From: Pacificimonas pallii
Lineage (GTDB): Bacteria; Pseudomonadota; Alphaproteobacteria; Sphingomonadales; Sphingomonadaceae
DNA length: 64,000 bases
Assembly (NCBI RefSeq): GCF_019204005.1
Contig: NZ_JAGSPA010000001.1
Coordinates: forward strand, 62,001 to 126,000
Direction: 5' to 3'
The translations under genes were made by a program, and so were the position numbers. The notes under the pieces are model-generated. The model was not told the origin of the DNA. It searched no databases and saw nothing but the letters and a program-made list of their open reading frames with translations. Below are positions 19,244 to 27,581 of this stretch, in pieces (position 1 is the stretch's first letter; each line of letters starts with the position of its first letter).

Positions 19244-19915
19244 TCAGCTATGCGCGAAAATGTCGGTTTCGGCCCAGCCGAGCAGGTCAAGTTCGGCGCG
19301 TATCGGTAGAAAGTCGAAACAGGCCTGCGCGAGTTCCACGCGGCCCTCGCGTGCCAGACGCTCGTCCAGAACCATCTTAATCTCGTGCAGATAACGAACG
19401 TCCGACGCCGCATATTCGACCTGCGCGTCGGTCAGGCGCGGGGCACCCCAGTCACTGGACTGCTGCCGCTTCGACATGTCCTGGCCGATCGTTTCGCGTG
19501 ACAGTTCGGCAAGACCATGCCTGTCAGTGTAGGTCCGGATCAGCTTCGACACGATCTTGGTGCAGTAAACCGGTGCCATCGTCACACCCAGCCACCGTTT
19601 GACAGCCGCAATGTCAAAGCGCGCAAAGTGCAGGATCTTCAGGCGGTTGGTATCCGCCAGCAACGCTTTTAGCACGGGCGCGTCATAATGCCCCTTGTCC
19701 AGGCGGACGAGATGCTCGTCCGGACCGCCATCCGACAGCTGAACGACGCAAAGGCGATCGCGATGGGGATGCAGCCCCATCGCTTCGCAATCGACCGCAA
19801 TTGGACCCGTATGGCCGAGGGCGCCTACGGGCAGGTCGCCCTCGTGAACATGTGCTACCAAATTATCAGTCCAAACAGTCAGCTTCAGACGGTCAGATGG
19901 AACCGCCAGTTTCAA
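19244..19915 (-). CDS. Ribonuclease D-like 3'-5' exonuclease, catalytic domain only
   Basis: 223 residues. DEDDy exonuclease motifs are intact: motif I AVDCEA (Asp42, Glu44), motif II Asp101 in HFARFD, and motif III YAASD (Tyr168, Asp172). It ends right after the nuclease fold, so the HRDC domains of Escherichia coli RNase D (about 375 residues) are absent; compact forms of this type occur in alphaproteobacteria. The start is uncertain: the frame opens with TTG at 19915 and another TTG at 19864 fits the conserved part better, with no strong ribosome site at either. It follows the cold-shock gene by 24 bases on the same strand, so the two are probably co-transcribed. Confidence 0.85.
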   Translation of the reverse strand: MKLAVPSDRLKLTVWTDNLVAHVHEGDLPVGALGHTGPIAVDCEAMGLHPHRDRLCVVQLSDGGPDEHLVRLDKGHYDAPVLKALLADTNRLKILHFARFDIAAVKRWLGVTMAPVYCTKIVSKLIRTYTDRHGLAELSRETIGQDMSKRQQSSDWGAPRLTDAQVEYAASDVRYLHEIKMVLDERLAREGRVELAQACFDFLPIRAELDLLGWAETDIFAHS

Positions 19916-19939
19916 AAGATCGGTCTCAGACCGTTACTC

Positions 19940-20719
19940 TTAGACGATGTCGATACGATCAACGGACACCCGGCCACGACGATCGCGTGCCAGCTCGAAG
20001 GTCACCTTCTGACCTTCAGCCAGCGTCTGCAGACCGGACCGTTCGACGGCGCTGATATGCACGAACGCATCGGGCTGCCCATCATCACGCGATACGAATC
20101 CAAAGCCTTTCATCGCGTTGAAGAACTTCACGGTACCGTCGACGCCTTCGCCGGGCGTGAACTCGACATCCTCATCGCGGTTGCTCGGGCGGTCTTCCCG
20201 CTCGGGGCGCGCGGCGACCGCCATGGGTTCTCCGTCGATCTGCAGATTGGCGGCGCTAAGCCGGCCGCCCTTGTCGATCAGCTCGAAGTTGAGCGGCTGA
20301 CCCTCGGCGAGCGCCGTCAGGCCTGCGCCCTCGACGGCGCTGATATGGACAAACACATCCTCGCCCTCGTCACGCGCGATGAAACCAAAACCCTTTGTGG
20401 GATTGAACCATTTGACGGTACCGCTGGCCTGGCCAAGCGACATGCCCGCATCGCGGCCTCCGCCGCCACCGCCGCCGTAACCGCCGCCACGATTATTGCC
20501 GCCGCCGCCATAACCGCCGCCCTGGTTGAAGCCGCCGCCGCCATAGCCGCCGCGGTCATAACCGCCGCCGCCACCGCCGCCATAACCACCGCGATCATTT
20601 CCACCGCCGCCATAGCCGCCGCCACGATCATTGCCGCCGCCGTAAGAATCGCCGCCGTACAAATCTCCGCCACCACCGTGGCGATCACCCCGGCCGCGCC
20701 GGCGTCCCTCGTAACCCAT
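19940..20719 (-). CDS. Glycine-rich double cold-shock domain RNA-binding protein
   Basis: 259 residues in three parts. Residues 1-92 are almost entirely G, Y, R, N and D in loose repeats of [12 protein letters not shown] type. Residues 97-163 and 192-257 are two cold-shock domains with RNP motifs KGFGFI/VFVHIS and KGFGFV/AFVHIS. Cold-shock domains bind single-stranded RNA or DNA and act as RNA chaperones. Tandem domains are common in alphaproteobacteria. The long RGG/YG-rich N-terminus is the unusual feature and resembles low-complexity segments of eukaryotic RNA-binding proteins. An ATG at residue 93 would give a form without it. The RNase D gene follows by 24 bases. Confidence 0.88.
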   Translation of the reverse strand: MGYEGRRRGRGDRHGGGGDLYGGDSYGGGNDRGGGYGGGGNDRGGYGGGGGGGYDRGGYGGGGFNQGGGYGGGGNNRGGGYGGGGGGGRDAGMSLGQASGTVKWFNPTKGFGFIARDEGEDVFVHISAVEGAGLTALAEGQPLNFELIDKGGRLSAANLQIDGEPMAVAARPEREDRPSNRDEDVEFTPGEGVDGTVKFFNAMKGFGFVSRDDGQPDAFVHISAVERSGLQTLAEGQKVTFELARDRRGRVSVDRIDIV

Positions 20720-20912
20720 TTAATTCAGTCCATCTTATTCACTGTGCCGGCGGGCGCGTCTTGCCGGTTAACCTCAGAATTCATGCCCAATGGCGACCCC
20801 GAAAGCATATCACATTTCCTATCGACGGCCCGCGCGCCGCAGACCCCGACTCATGCTTTTTGGCACGAGCACAGTCCTGGCATAGCGCGAATCGACGCGG
20901 GCGAACAGGGTT

Positions 20913-22250
20913 TTATGGCCGGGACCCGCCCTGATCCCTTGCGGCTGCCCGCCCGCTTATGTGCCGCTCCTGATCCGCACGGTAACGGAACTGCAGGATG
21001 ATTGCCGGCAGCAGCAGGATCGGCGATGCGATCAACCAGATCAGTTCAAGCGCACGGATCGCTTCGGGACTGTTGCCGCCCGCCACGCCCGGGTCGAAAC
21101 CCGCGAGCGACAGGATCGGAAACAGCACCGCGACCGGAATGACATAACCAACCTTCTGCGCCGTGGTCAGGGCGGCATTGTAAAGTCCGACACGATCCGG
21201 ACGTCCAGCGGCCCGCTCCACCTCTGACAGATCGGCAAGCATCGCACGCAGCAGGAAGCCGGGCGCCGCATAGGCCAGTCCGGCGAACATGATCGCAATC
21301 ACGCTGATCAGCAGATTGTCCGCGTCGAACATGAACGCGGCGATGATATGGGCAACCGCACCGTACAGCGCGGCATAGGCCCCTGCCTTCGCCTTGCCGA
21401 TGCGTTTCGCGATTTTCAGCCAAAGCGGCAGGGCAAGCAGCCCCGATACAAAATAGAACAGCAGGCCGAGCGATGCGACCTCGACCGTGAAACCACGTGC
21501 ATCTTCGGCAAAAAACCTGAAGAGCGTGCCCGTCGCTCCGGCCGCCAAATTCACCGAGACATCCGCGATCAGCAGCAGCCGCAGCCCCGGATCCTGCACC
21601 ATGCGCCTGAAGTCGCTCCAGCCGAAGCGCTGCCGTTCAAGGCTGGCATTGGTCCGCGGCACCAGCACCAGCGCGGCGACGATCGTGATCGGGATGGCGA
21701 TCAGAATGAATGCGCCCATGCCATGAACCGCAGGCGGGGCATCCGCGCCCATAACCCCGCTCAGGATCGCGGGCAAAGCGAGGACCAGCACAAGTCCCAA
21801 TATATGCCCGCCCTGCCAATAGCTGTAGACCCGGCTTCGTTCGTGATAATCATTCGAAAGGGTCGCGCCCCAGCTGACATGGGGAACATTTGCCAGCGAA
21901 TATCCGCAATACAGAAACAGCAGGCCCACGATCAGCCAGCTAATCCCGATCCCCTCTGGCGGAAAGAACACCGCGCCGACCGACGCCATCAGCAGCAGCC
22001 CGCCGCCCGCGATCCACGGCTTGAACCGGCCAAAGCGCGTCCGGGTATTGTCCGCCCAATGCCCCACAAGCGGGTCGAACGCGGTATCGAGCGCACGCAC
22101 CAGCCCGAACACCAGTCCGACAAGAGCCAGGTCGAACCCCAGCTCGGTCGCGTAATATGGCGGCAGGAAAACAACGAGCGGCAGGCCCATCGCGGCGATG
22201 GGAACCCCCGGGCCCGCATAGGCGAGCAGGCGTCTGGCTGGAATTGTCAT
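20913..22250 (-). CDS. GPH-family (MelB-like) sugar-cation symporter
   Basis: 445 residues with about 12 predicted membrane helices. The loop after helix 2 has the order DPLVGHWADNTRTRFGRFKPW, a hallmark of the glycoside-pentoside-hexuronide:cation symporters of the major facilitator superfamily. The Asp in DPLVG is the position used for coupling-cation binding in MelB. The substrate cannot be read from sequence; some members import sugars and others serve non-sugar solutes. The gene stands alone on the minus strand, diverging from the amidohydrolase at 22369. The 193 bases between it and the cold-shock gene (20720-20912) show no gene. Confidence 0.8.
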   Translation of the reverse strand: MTIPARRLLAYAGPGVPIAAMGLPLVVFLPPYYATELGFDLALVGLVFGLVRALDTAFDPLVGHWADNTRTRFGRFKPWIAGGGLLLMASVGAVFFPPEGIGISWLIVGLLFLYCGYSLANVPHVSWGATLSNDYHERSRVYSYWQGGHILGLVLVLALPAILSGVMGADAPPAVHGMGAFILIAIPITIVAALVLVPRTNASLERQRFGWSDFRRMVQDPGLRLLLIADVSVNLAAGATGTLFRFFAEDARGFTVEVASLGLLFYFVSGLLALPLWLKIAKRIGKAKAGAYAALYGAVAHIIAAFMFDADNLLISVIAIMFAGLAYAAPGFLLRAMLADLSEVERAAGRPDRVGLYNAALTTAQKVGYVIPVAVLFPILSLAGFDPGVAGGNSPEAIRALELIWLIASPILLLPAIILQFRYRADQERHISGRAAARDQGGSRP

Positions 22251-22368
22251 AGGCGGCAGACCCTATGACAGCGGCGGTCATTCGCAAGCCTGCCCTTGCA
22301 GATAGGCAGTCCATTCCATAGCGGTCGGATAAATCGCATTGCCGTGAATTTGTCTGGGAGGACGATCA

Positions 22369-23649
22369 ATGTTCCGTATTGCCGCCGCGGCCGTCGCCGC
22401 GCTTTCATTTATGACACCCGCGAATGCCGAGACGATCGTCATTCACGCCGGAACGCTCATCACCGATGCGGCCAAGGCGGCCAGCGGACCGTCGACAATC
22501 ACCGTCACGGACAGCAGGATCACAGCCATCGATGCGGGCCTGAACCCGGCGCCTGAGGGGACACGCCTGATCGACCTTTCGCAGCACACCGTCATGCCGG
22601 GCCTGATCGATGCGCATGTTCACCTGACCGGCGACCATGACTCCGCGTTCTGGAAGGGCTTTATCGATACCACCGAATATGGCGTCGCCGTCGGTCTGAA
22701 GAATGCGAAACTGACTCTCGACGCAGGCGTCACCACCGTGCGCGACCTTGGCAGCGAACCACAGACAATGTTCGCGATCCGGCGCGCCATATCGGAGGGG
22801 ATGCATGCCGGGCCCCGCATCATCGCCGCCGGCCCGGCGATTTCGATCATCGGCGGCCATGGCGACGTTTCGAACGTCCGCCCCGAAATCATCGCCGCCA
22901 CCAGCGGATATAATACCTGCACCGGGCCGAAGGAATGCAGCCAGCGGGTCCGCGAGTTCAGCCGCGCAGGCGCCGACCTCATCAAGATTACCGCGACCGG
23001 CGGCGTGCTGTCGCAGCAGGGCCGCGGACTGGAAGCGCATTTCACGCCGGAAGAAATGACGGCGATCACCGGCACTGCGCGGTCGCTCGGCCTGAAGGTC
23101 GCTGCCCACGCCCATGGCGCCCGCGGGATCGAAGCGGCCACGCGGGCGGGCGTGAGTTCCATCGAGCATGGCACATTCATCGACGATGCCGGCGTGCGGG
23201 CGATGAAGGAGAACGGAACCTGGTACGTCGCCACCTTAATGGCCTATCGCGGTATCGAGGAACAGCTCGGTACCGGCATCTATACGCCGGTGGTCGAAGG
23301 CAAGATCCGCGAAACGCTGGCATTTGTCGGCAAGGGTCTTGGCGCGGCATCGCGGGCGGGCGTTCCCATCGCCTTTGGCACGGACGCGGGCGTCTTTGCC
23401 CATGGCCGCAACAATGAAGAGGCCGCCATGATGGTCGAGCGCGGCGGCATGGAACCCCGCGATGTGCTGATCGCGGCGACAAAGGGATCGGCGGAGCTTC
23501 TCGGCGTCAGCGCGGAAACCGGCACGCTTGAAATCGGCAAGTCCGCCGACCTGATCGCCGTCGAGGGCGATCCCGTGCGGGATATCGGCGCACTGGAGCG
23601 CATTCGCTTCGTCATGGCGGGGGGCCGGGAACATCCCGTTGCGCAATGA
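22369..23649 (+). CDS. Exported amidohydrolase family protein (imidazolonepropionase-like)
   Basis: 426 residues. A signal peptide (residues 1-20, ending ANA) precedes a metal-dependent hydrolase. The metal-binding HxH is His83-Val-His85 in GLIDAHVHL. Further expected ligands are a lysine in DLIKI, histidines in AAHAHG and SIEHG, and the aspartate in GTDAG. The C-terminal SADLIAVEGDPV strand belongs to the small beta-domain of the fold. Members cleave amide or ester bonds such as Xaa-Pro dipeptides, but the substrate is unknown. A GGGAGG site sits 8 bases before ATG 22369. The DUF885 gene follows by 47 bases, and both products are probably periplasmic. Confidence 0.82.
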   Translation: MFRIAAAAVAALSFMTPANAETIVIHAGTLITDAAKAASGPSTITVTDSRITAIDAGLNPAPEGTRLIDLSQHTVMPGLIDAHVHLTGDHDSAFWKGFIDTTEYGVAVGLKNAKLTLDAGVTTVRDLGSEPQTMFAIRRAISEGMHAGPRIIAAGPAISIIGGHGDVSNVRPEIIAATSGYNTCTGPKECSQRVREFSRAGADLIKITATGGVLSQQGRGLEAHFTPEEMTAITGTARSLGLKVAAHAHGARGIEAATRAGVSSIEHGTFIDDAGVRAMKENGTWYVATLMAYRGIEEQLGTGIYTPVVEGKIRETLAFVGKGLGAASRAGVPIAFGTDAGVFAHGRNNEEAAMMVERGGMEPRDVLIAATKGSAELLGVSAETGTLEIGKSADLIAVEGDPVRDIGALERIRFVMAGGREHPVAQ

Positions 23650-23696
23650 ACATTCACTGTTATATATGAATAACACACATACGTCTGGAATTTTCT

Positions 23697-25544
23697 ATGG
23701 TCGCCCGCATATCCCTCATTGCCCTTGCCGCTGGCCTCGCGGCCTGTGCGCCGTCCAGTCCGGACAGCGCGTCGCTCCGTACAGCGTCGGAGGTCGCGCC
23801 GCCCGAAGCGCAAGCCCCTGATATGACACGGGCAGAGGCGCATGAAACGATGTATGCGCTATTTGCGAAAAGCGACGAGGACAGCCTGAGGCGCAACCCC
23901 ATTACGGGAATGTTCCGCGGCGACATGCGCTATGCTGATCGTCTGGGCGACTATATCACCGATGAATATTTCGCCGCCGAGAAAGCCGCCGCCCAGGCCG
24001 AACTCGATGCCCTGCGCGCGGTACCGCGCGATGCCCTGTCCGAGGCGGACCAGATCGCCTATGACGTCTTTGAACATAACAGGCTGTCGGCGCTGAAGGG
24101 ACTGTCCGACGAGATTCTGGCGCTGACCATCGTGCGGCCAATTTCCGGCTTTCAGGGACTGCACACTTTTTATCCGGTGCTTGCCAGCGGCCAGAGCGCC
24201 GCACCGTTCAAGACGGTGAAGGACTATGAGGATAATCTAACGCGTCACGAGGATTTTATCGTTCTGCTCGACCGCGCCATTGGCCGCTTTCGTGAGGGAC
24301 AGGCATCCGGCGTATATGAATCACAGCTCAGCATCCGCAACGTGATCAGCCAGCTTGACGCGCAGCTTGCCGACGAACCGAAAATGTCGCCCTTCTTCGC
24401 GCCCATCCTCGCTTTCCCCGAAGATTTTTCAAAAGCGGACAAGGATCGGCTTGCCGCCGCCTATGAAAGCGCGATCGTCGACGGTATTTTTCCGGCATAT
24501 CAACGCCTGCGTGACTATCTGCAAAATGAGTATCTTCCCGAAGCCCGCACCGATGTCGGCGTCGGCGGCATGAAGGGTGGCAAGAGGCTTTACGACCATT
24601 TGCTGGAAGGCACGACGACGCTGCCGCTGACGGCTGAGGAGATCCACACGCTCGGCCTTGGTGAGGTCGCGCGCATTACGCAGGAGATGGAACTCATCAA
24701 GGCCGAGACGGGCTTTGACGGCACGCTCGCCGAATTCTTCGAGTTCATCCGCACCGATCCGCAGTTCAAGCCGAAATCCCGTGAGTGGCTGGGCGAAGAA
24801 TATTATCGCATCGGCGCCAAGGTGGACGAAAGGATAGCCGAACAATTCTCGGTCCTCCCCCAGAGCCCGCTTGAAATCCGCGCTGTCGAACCGTTCCGGG
24901 AAAAGAACGCCGCCAGCGGGTCCTATAATGGCGGCACGCCGGACGGGTCGCGCCCCGGCGTCTTCTATTACAACGCCTATAATCTGGACGAGCGGCTGAC
25001 GCCCGGTATGGAAACGCTCTACCTGCATGAAGGCGCACCGGGCCATCACTTTCAGATCAGCCTGGCGCAGGAGCAGGAAAGCCTGCCGAGCTTCATGCGT
25101 TTCGGCGGCAACACCGCCTATGTCGAGGGCTGGGCGCTTTATGCCGAAACGCTCGGCGAGGAACTTGGCCTCTTTAGCGATCCCTATCAGCGCTTCGGGC
25201 ATCTGAATGACGAGATGCTGCGCGCCATGCGCCTGGTCGTTGATACGGGCCTGCATTCAAAGGGCTGGACCCGCGATCAAAGCATTAAATACATGCTCGA
25301 CAATAGCGGCATGACGAACACCGAGGTCATCGCCGAGGTGGAGCGTTATATCGCCATCCCCAGCCAGGCCGTCGCCTACAAGGTGGGCGCGCTGAAGATC
25401 ATGGAGCTGAAGGCGCGCGCCATGACCGCGCTTGGCGACCGTTTCGATCCGCGCGAATTCCACGCGCAGGTGCTGATGACAGGCGCCCTGCGTCTGCCCG
25501 TACTTGAACGCAAGATCGACAATTGGATCGCGTCGAAGGGCTGA
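23697..25544 (+). CDS. DUF885 family putative metallopeptidase lipoprotein
   Basis: 615 residues. The lipobox LAAC places the lipid-modified cysteine at residue 17, so the protein is likely anchored in the outer or inner membrane. The mature part is helical. The family motif HEGAPGHH begins at His444, and a downstream glutamate-rich GWALYAETLGEE motif supplies the likely second metal-binding element. DUF885 proteins resemble M32-type carboxypeptidases and are presumed metallopeptidases; activity is inferred. It ends 12 bases before a strong hairpin (25556-25583) and converges on tadC. Confidence 0.8.
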   Translation: MVARISLIALAAGLAACAPSSPDSASLRTASEVAPPEAQAPDMTRAEAHETMYALFAKSDEDSLRRNPITGMFRGDMRYADRLGDYITDEYFAAEKAAAQAELDALRAVPRDALSEADQIAYDVFEHNRLSALKGLSDEILALTIVRPISGFQGLHTFYPVLASGQSAAPFKTVKDYEDNLTRHEDFIVLLDRAIGRFREGQASGVYESQLSIRNVISQLDAQLADEPKMSPFFAPILAFPEDFSKADKDRLAAAYESAIVDGIFPAYQRLRDYLQNEYLPEARTDVGVGGMKGGKRLYDHLLEGTTTLPLTAEEIHTLGLGEVARITQEMELIKAETGFDGTLAEFFEFIRTDPQFKPKSREWLGEEYYRIGAKVDERIAEQFSVLPQSPLEIRAVEPFREKNAASGSYNGGTPDGSRPGVFYYNAYNLDERLTPGMETLYLHEGAPGHHFQISLAQEQESLPSFMRFGGNTAYVEGWALYAETLGEELGLFSDPYQRFGHLNDEMLRAMRLVVDTGLHSKGWTRDQSIKYMLDNSGMTNTEVIAEVERYIAIPSQAVAYKVGALKIMELKARAMTALGDRFDPREFHAQVLMTGALRLPVLERKIDNWIASKG

Positions 25545-25555
25545 TCTCAAAAATG

Positions 25556-25583
25556 GCCCTCTCCCGAACCTTCGGGAGAGGGC
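25556..25583. terminator. Bidirectional hairpin terminator between DUF885 gene and tadC
   Basis: A perfect 13-base-pair inverted repeat (GCCCTCTCCCGAA and TTCGGGAGAGGGC) with a 2-base spacer lies between two convergent stop codons (25544 and 25595). There is no strong T-run on either side, so the intrinsic terminator assignment rests on position and symmetry. Confidence 0.65.
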
Positions 25584-25594
25584 ACGAGCCTTGC

Positions 25595-26590
25595 CTAAAG
25601 CATCGCATCCGAGATCGAACAGGCCGCCGGGCCAAGGATCACCACGAACAGGACCGGCAGGATGAACAGGATCAGGGGAATGGTCATGATGGCCGGAAGG
25701 CGCGCGGCCTTCTCCTCTGCCTTCATCATTCGCTCATTGCGGAATTCGGCGGACAGGACGCGCAGCGCGCTGGCCAGCGGCGTACCGTATTTTTCGGTCT
25801 GGATCAGCGTTGTCACCACGCCGCGCAGCGCCTCCAGATCAACGCGCCGGGCGAGATTTTCATAGGCTTCGCGGCGGTCGGTCAGAAACCCCAACTCGAT
25901 GGCGGTCAGCGCGAACTCGTCGGCCAGTTCCGGAAACCCCTTGCCCAGTTCCTTGGCAACGCGGTTGAAGGCGGCATCGACCGTCAGGCCGGCTTCGGCG
26001 CAGATCACAAGCAGGTCGAGCGCATCGGGCAGGCCTTTTCGGATCTCGTCGGTACGCTTCTTGACGAGGTTGGTGATGAAGATGTCGGGCGCCTTATACC
26101 CCAGCAGCAGAGCGGCGCAGAACATGCCGGTCTTCATGGTCTGCGAATAGTCGGCACCGACACCCATGCCGAACACCAGAAATGCGGTGAATCCGGCGAA
26201 CACGAACGGTGAGACGAGACGCGCGAACAACAATTTGATGACGGCATCCTTTGACCGGATACCGGCCTGGGCCAGGCGGATGGACGCTTCCTTTGCCTGC
26301 TCATCCTGCAGGACTTTGAGTTTTTTCAGTACCGACCGCATCTGGTCGGTGGCTTCGGCGCTCTTCGCAACTTTCGTCCGTTTGCGCGAAGCGGTAATGC
26401 CCGCCTTCAGCTGTTCCCGGCGATCCTGCAACGCCTTCACACGTCCGCGCATCGGATCCTTCACGGTGGCGACGGACCATACCGCCGTCAGCATTGCGAG
26501 CGCGCCCACGATAACGAGTATGGTGACAAGGTCGATCGCCGTCAGCCCCATGAAAAGGGCATCATTGGCGAGGTCCATATTCTTGTCCAT
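25595..26590 (-). CDS. tadC: Tad pilus assembly membrane protein TadC
   Basis: 331 residues, type II secretion F-domain family. It has an N-terminal membrane helix, a cytoplasmic coiled region with basic residues (about 45-95), a helix pair near 125-165, the conserved CAEAGLTVDAAFNRVAKEL segment of T2SF domains, and C-terminal helices. TadC pairs with TadB as the inner-membrane platform that transmits motor movement to pilus subunits. It is the last gene of the minus-strand cpa/tad run, 13 bases after tadB, and is followed by the hairpin at 25556. Confidence 0.9.
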   Translation of the reverse strand: MDKNMDLANDALFMGLTAIDLVTILVIVGALAMLTAVWSVATVKDPMRGRVKALQDRREQLKAGITASRKRTKVAKSAEATDQMRSVLKKLKVLQDEQAKEASIRLAQAGIRSKDAVIKLLFARLVSPFVFAGFTAFLVFGMGVGADYSQTMKTGMFCAALLLGYKAPDIFITNLVKKRTDEIRKGLPDALDLLVICAEAGLTVDAAFNRVAKELGKGFPELADEFALTAIELGFLTDRREAYENLARRVDLEALRGVVTTLIQTEKYGTPLASALRVLSAEFRNERMMKAEEKAARLPAIMTIPLILFILPVLFVVILGPAACSISDAML

Positions 26591-26603
26591 GATGGCCGTC
26601 CCG

Positions 26604-27581
26604 CTAGATTTCGAAGCTGACCATCTTGGCCATGATAAAGGCCCCGATGCTCATCCATGTGAGGCCGCCGGCGCCGATGATCATCAGGCGCGGGTCGACG
26701 AAAAAGGACCCGAGATAGGTCGGGTCCATCGCGTAGATCATCGCGAAAACGATGAAGGGCAGCGAGCCGACGATATAAGCGGATGCCTTCGATTCCGATG
26801 ACATCGCCTTGATCTTCAGCTTCATCTGATGGCGCTTTCTCAGTACGTCCGCCAGATTGCTCAGGGTTTCCGCCAGATTGCCGCCCGTCTCGCGCTGAAT
26901 GGCGAGCGTGATGACGAAGAACTGGAATTCGGGTGTTCCGATCCGGTCCGCGGTTTCCTGCAGCGCCTGGTCCATAGTCCGCCCGATACGCACCTTGTCG
27001 GATACGCGGCGGAATTCCTCGCCAACGACGCCCGGGATCTCCTGGCCGACGACCGAGACGGATTCGCCAACAGGCAGACCCGAACGCAGACCGCGCGTCA
27101 GCAGCTCGATCGCATCGGGAAAATTGGAATTGAAGTTCTTCAGCCGCTTCTTGATCAGGAAATTCACGACCACATGCGGCAGCGCCAGGCCGACCAGGAT
27201 ACCCCCGGCACTGGCAATGTAGGGCGGCGCACCCGCGGCGAACAGCGACGCCATCATCATGGCGGCCGTGGCGATCGTCGCAATCGCATAATGGGCAACG
27301 CCCCAGCTCTTGCCGGTCTTCTGCAGCCTGACCCTCAAAGCGTCCTTGCGCGGCATGAAGCCTGCGAACACGGAGTCGAGTTTCGTTTCACGCGCCGCCA
27401 GAATCTGGCGCATCTTGGCTTCCGCCTTGACATTCTTTGAATCCGAATGGCGTTCCCGCAGCTTGCGCAGCCGCGTCTCGCCTTTCTTATCGCCGCCGTC
27501 GCTGGAAAAAACCATGACGAGCATGGCAAGGCTCAGAAACACGGCGCCGCCGAGAATGAGAATGATCAGGTCGCGGCTCAT
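26604..27581 (-). CDS. tadB: Tad pilus assembly membrane protein TadB
   Basis: 325 residues, second T2SF-domain protein. The N-terminal helix (MSRDLIILIL), a charged linker, a middle helix pair, and the conserved region LTRGLRSGLPVGESVSVVGQE followed by RETGGNLAETL match TadB. Start ATG 27581 overlaps the cpaF stop as ATGA and has a GGAG about 9 bases upstream; a three-codon longer start is possible. The overlap implies coupled synthesis with the motor ATPase. Confidence 0.9.
   Translation of the reverse strand: MSRDLIILILGGAVFLSLAMLVMVFSSDGGDKKGETRLRKLRERHSDSKNVKAEAKMRQILAARETKLDSVFAGFMPRKDALRVRLQKTGKSWGVAHYAIATIATAAMMMASLFAAGAPPYIASAGGILVGLALPHVVVNFLIKKRLKNFNSNFPDAIELLTRGLRSGLPVGESVSVVGQEIPGVVGEEFRRVSDKVRIGRTMDQALQETADRIGTPEFQFFVITLAIQRETGGNLAETLSNLADVLRKRHQMKLKIKAMSSESKASAYIVGSLPFIVFAMIYAMDPTYLGSFFVDPRLMIIGAGGLTWMSIGAFIMAKMVSFEI

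Noticed and set aside
20440-20700. GCC-rich triplet runs as a possible CRISPR or minisatellite
   Set aside because: They are in frame and encode the glycine-rich start of the cold-shock protein; spacing is irregular and there are no spacers of constant length.
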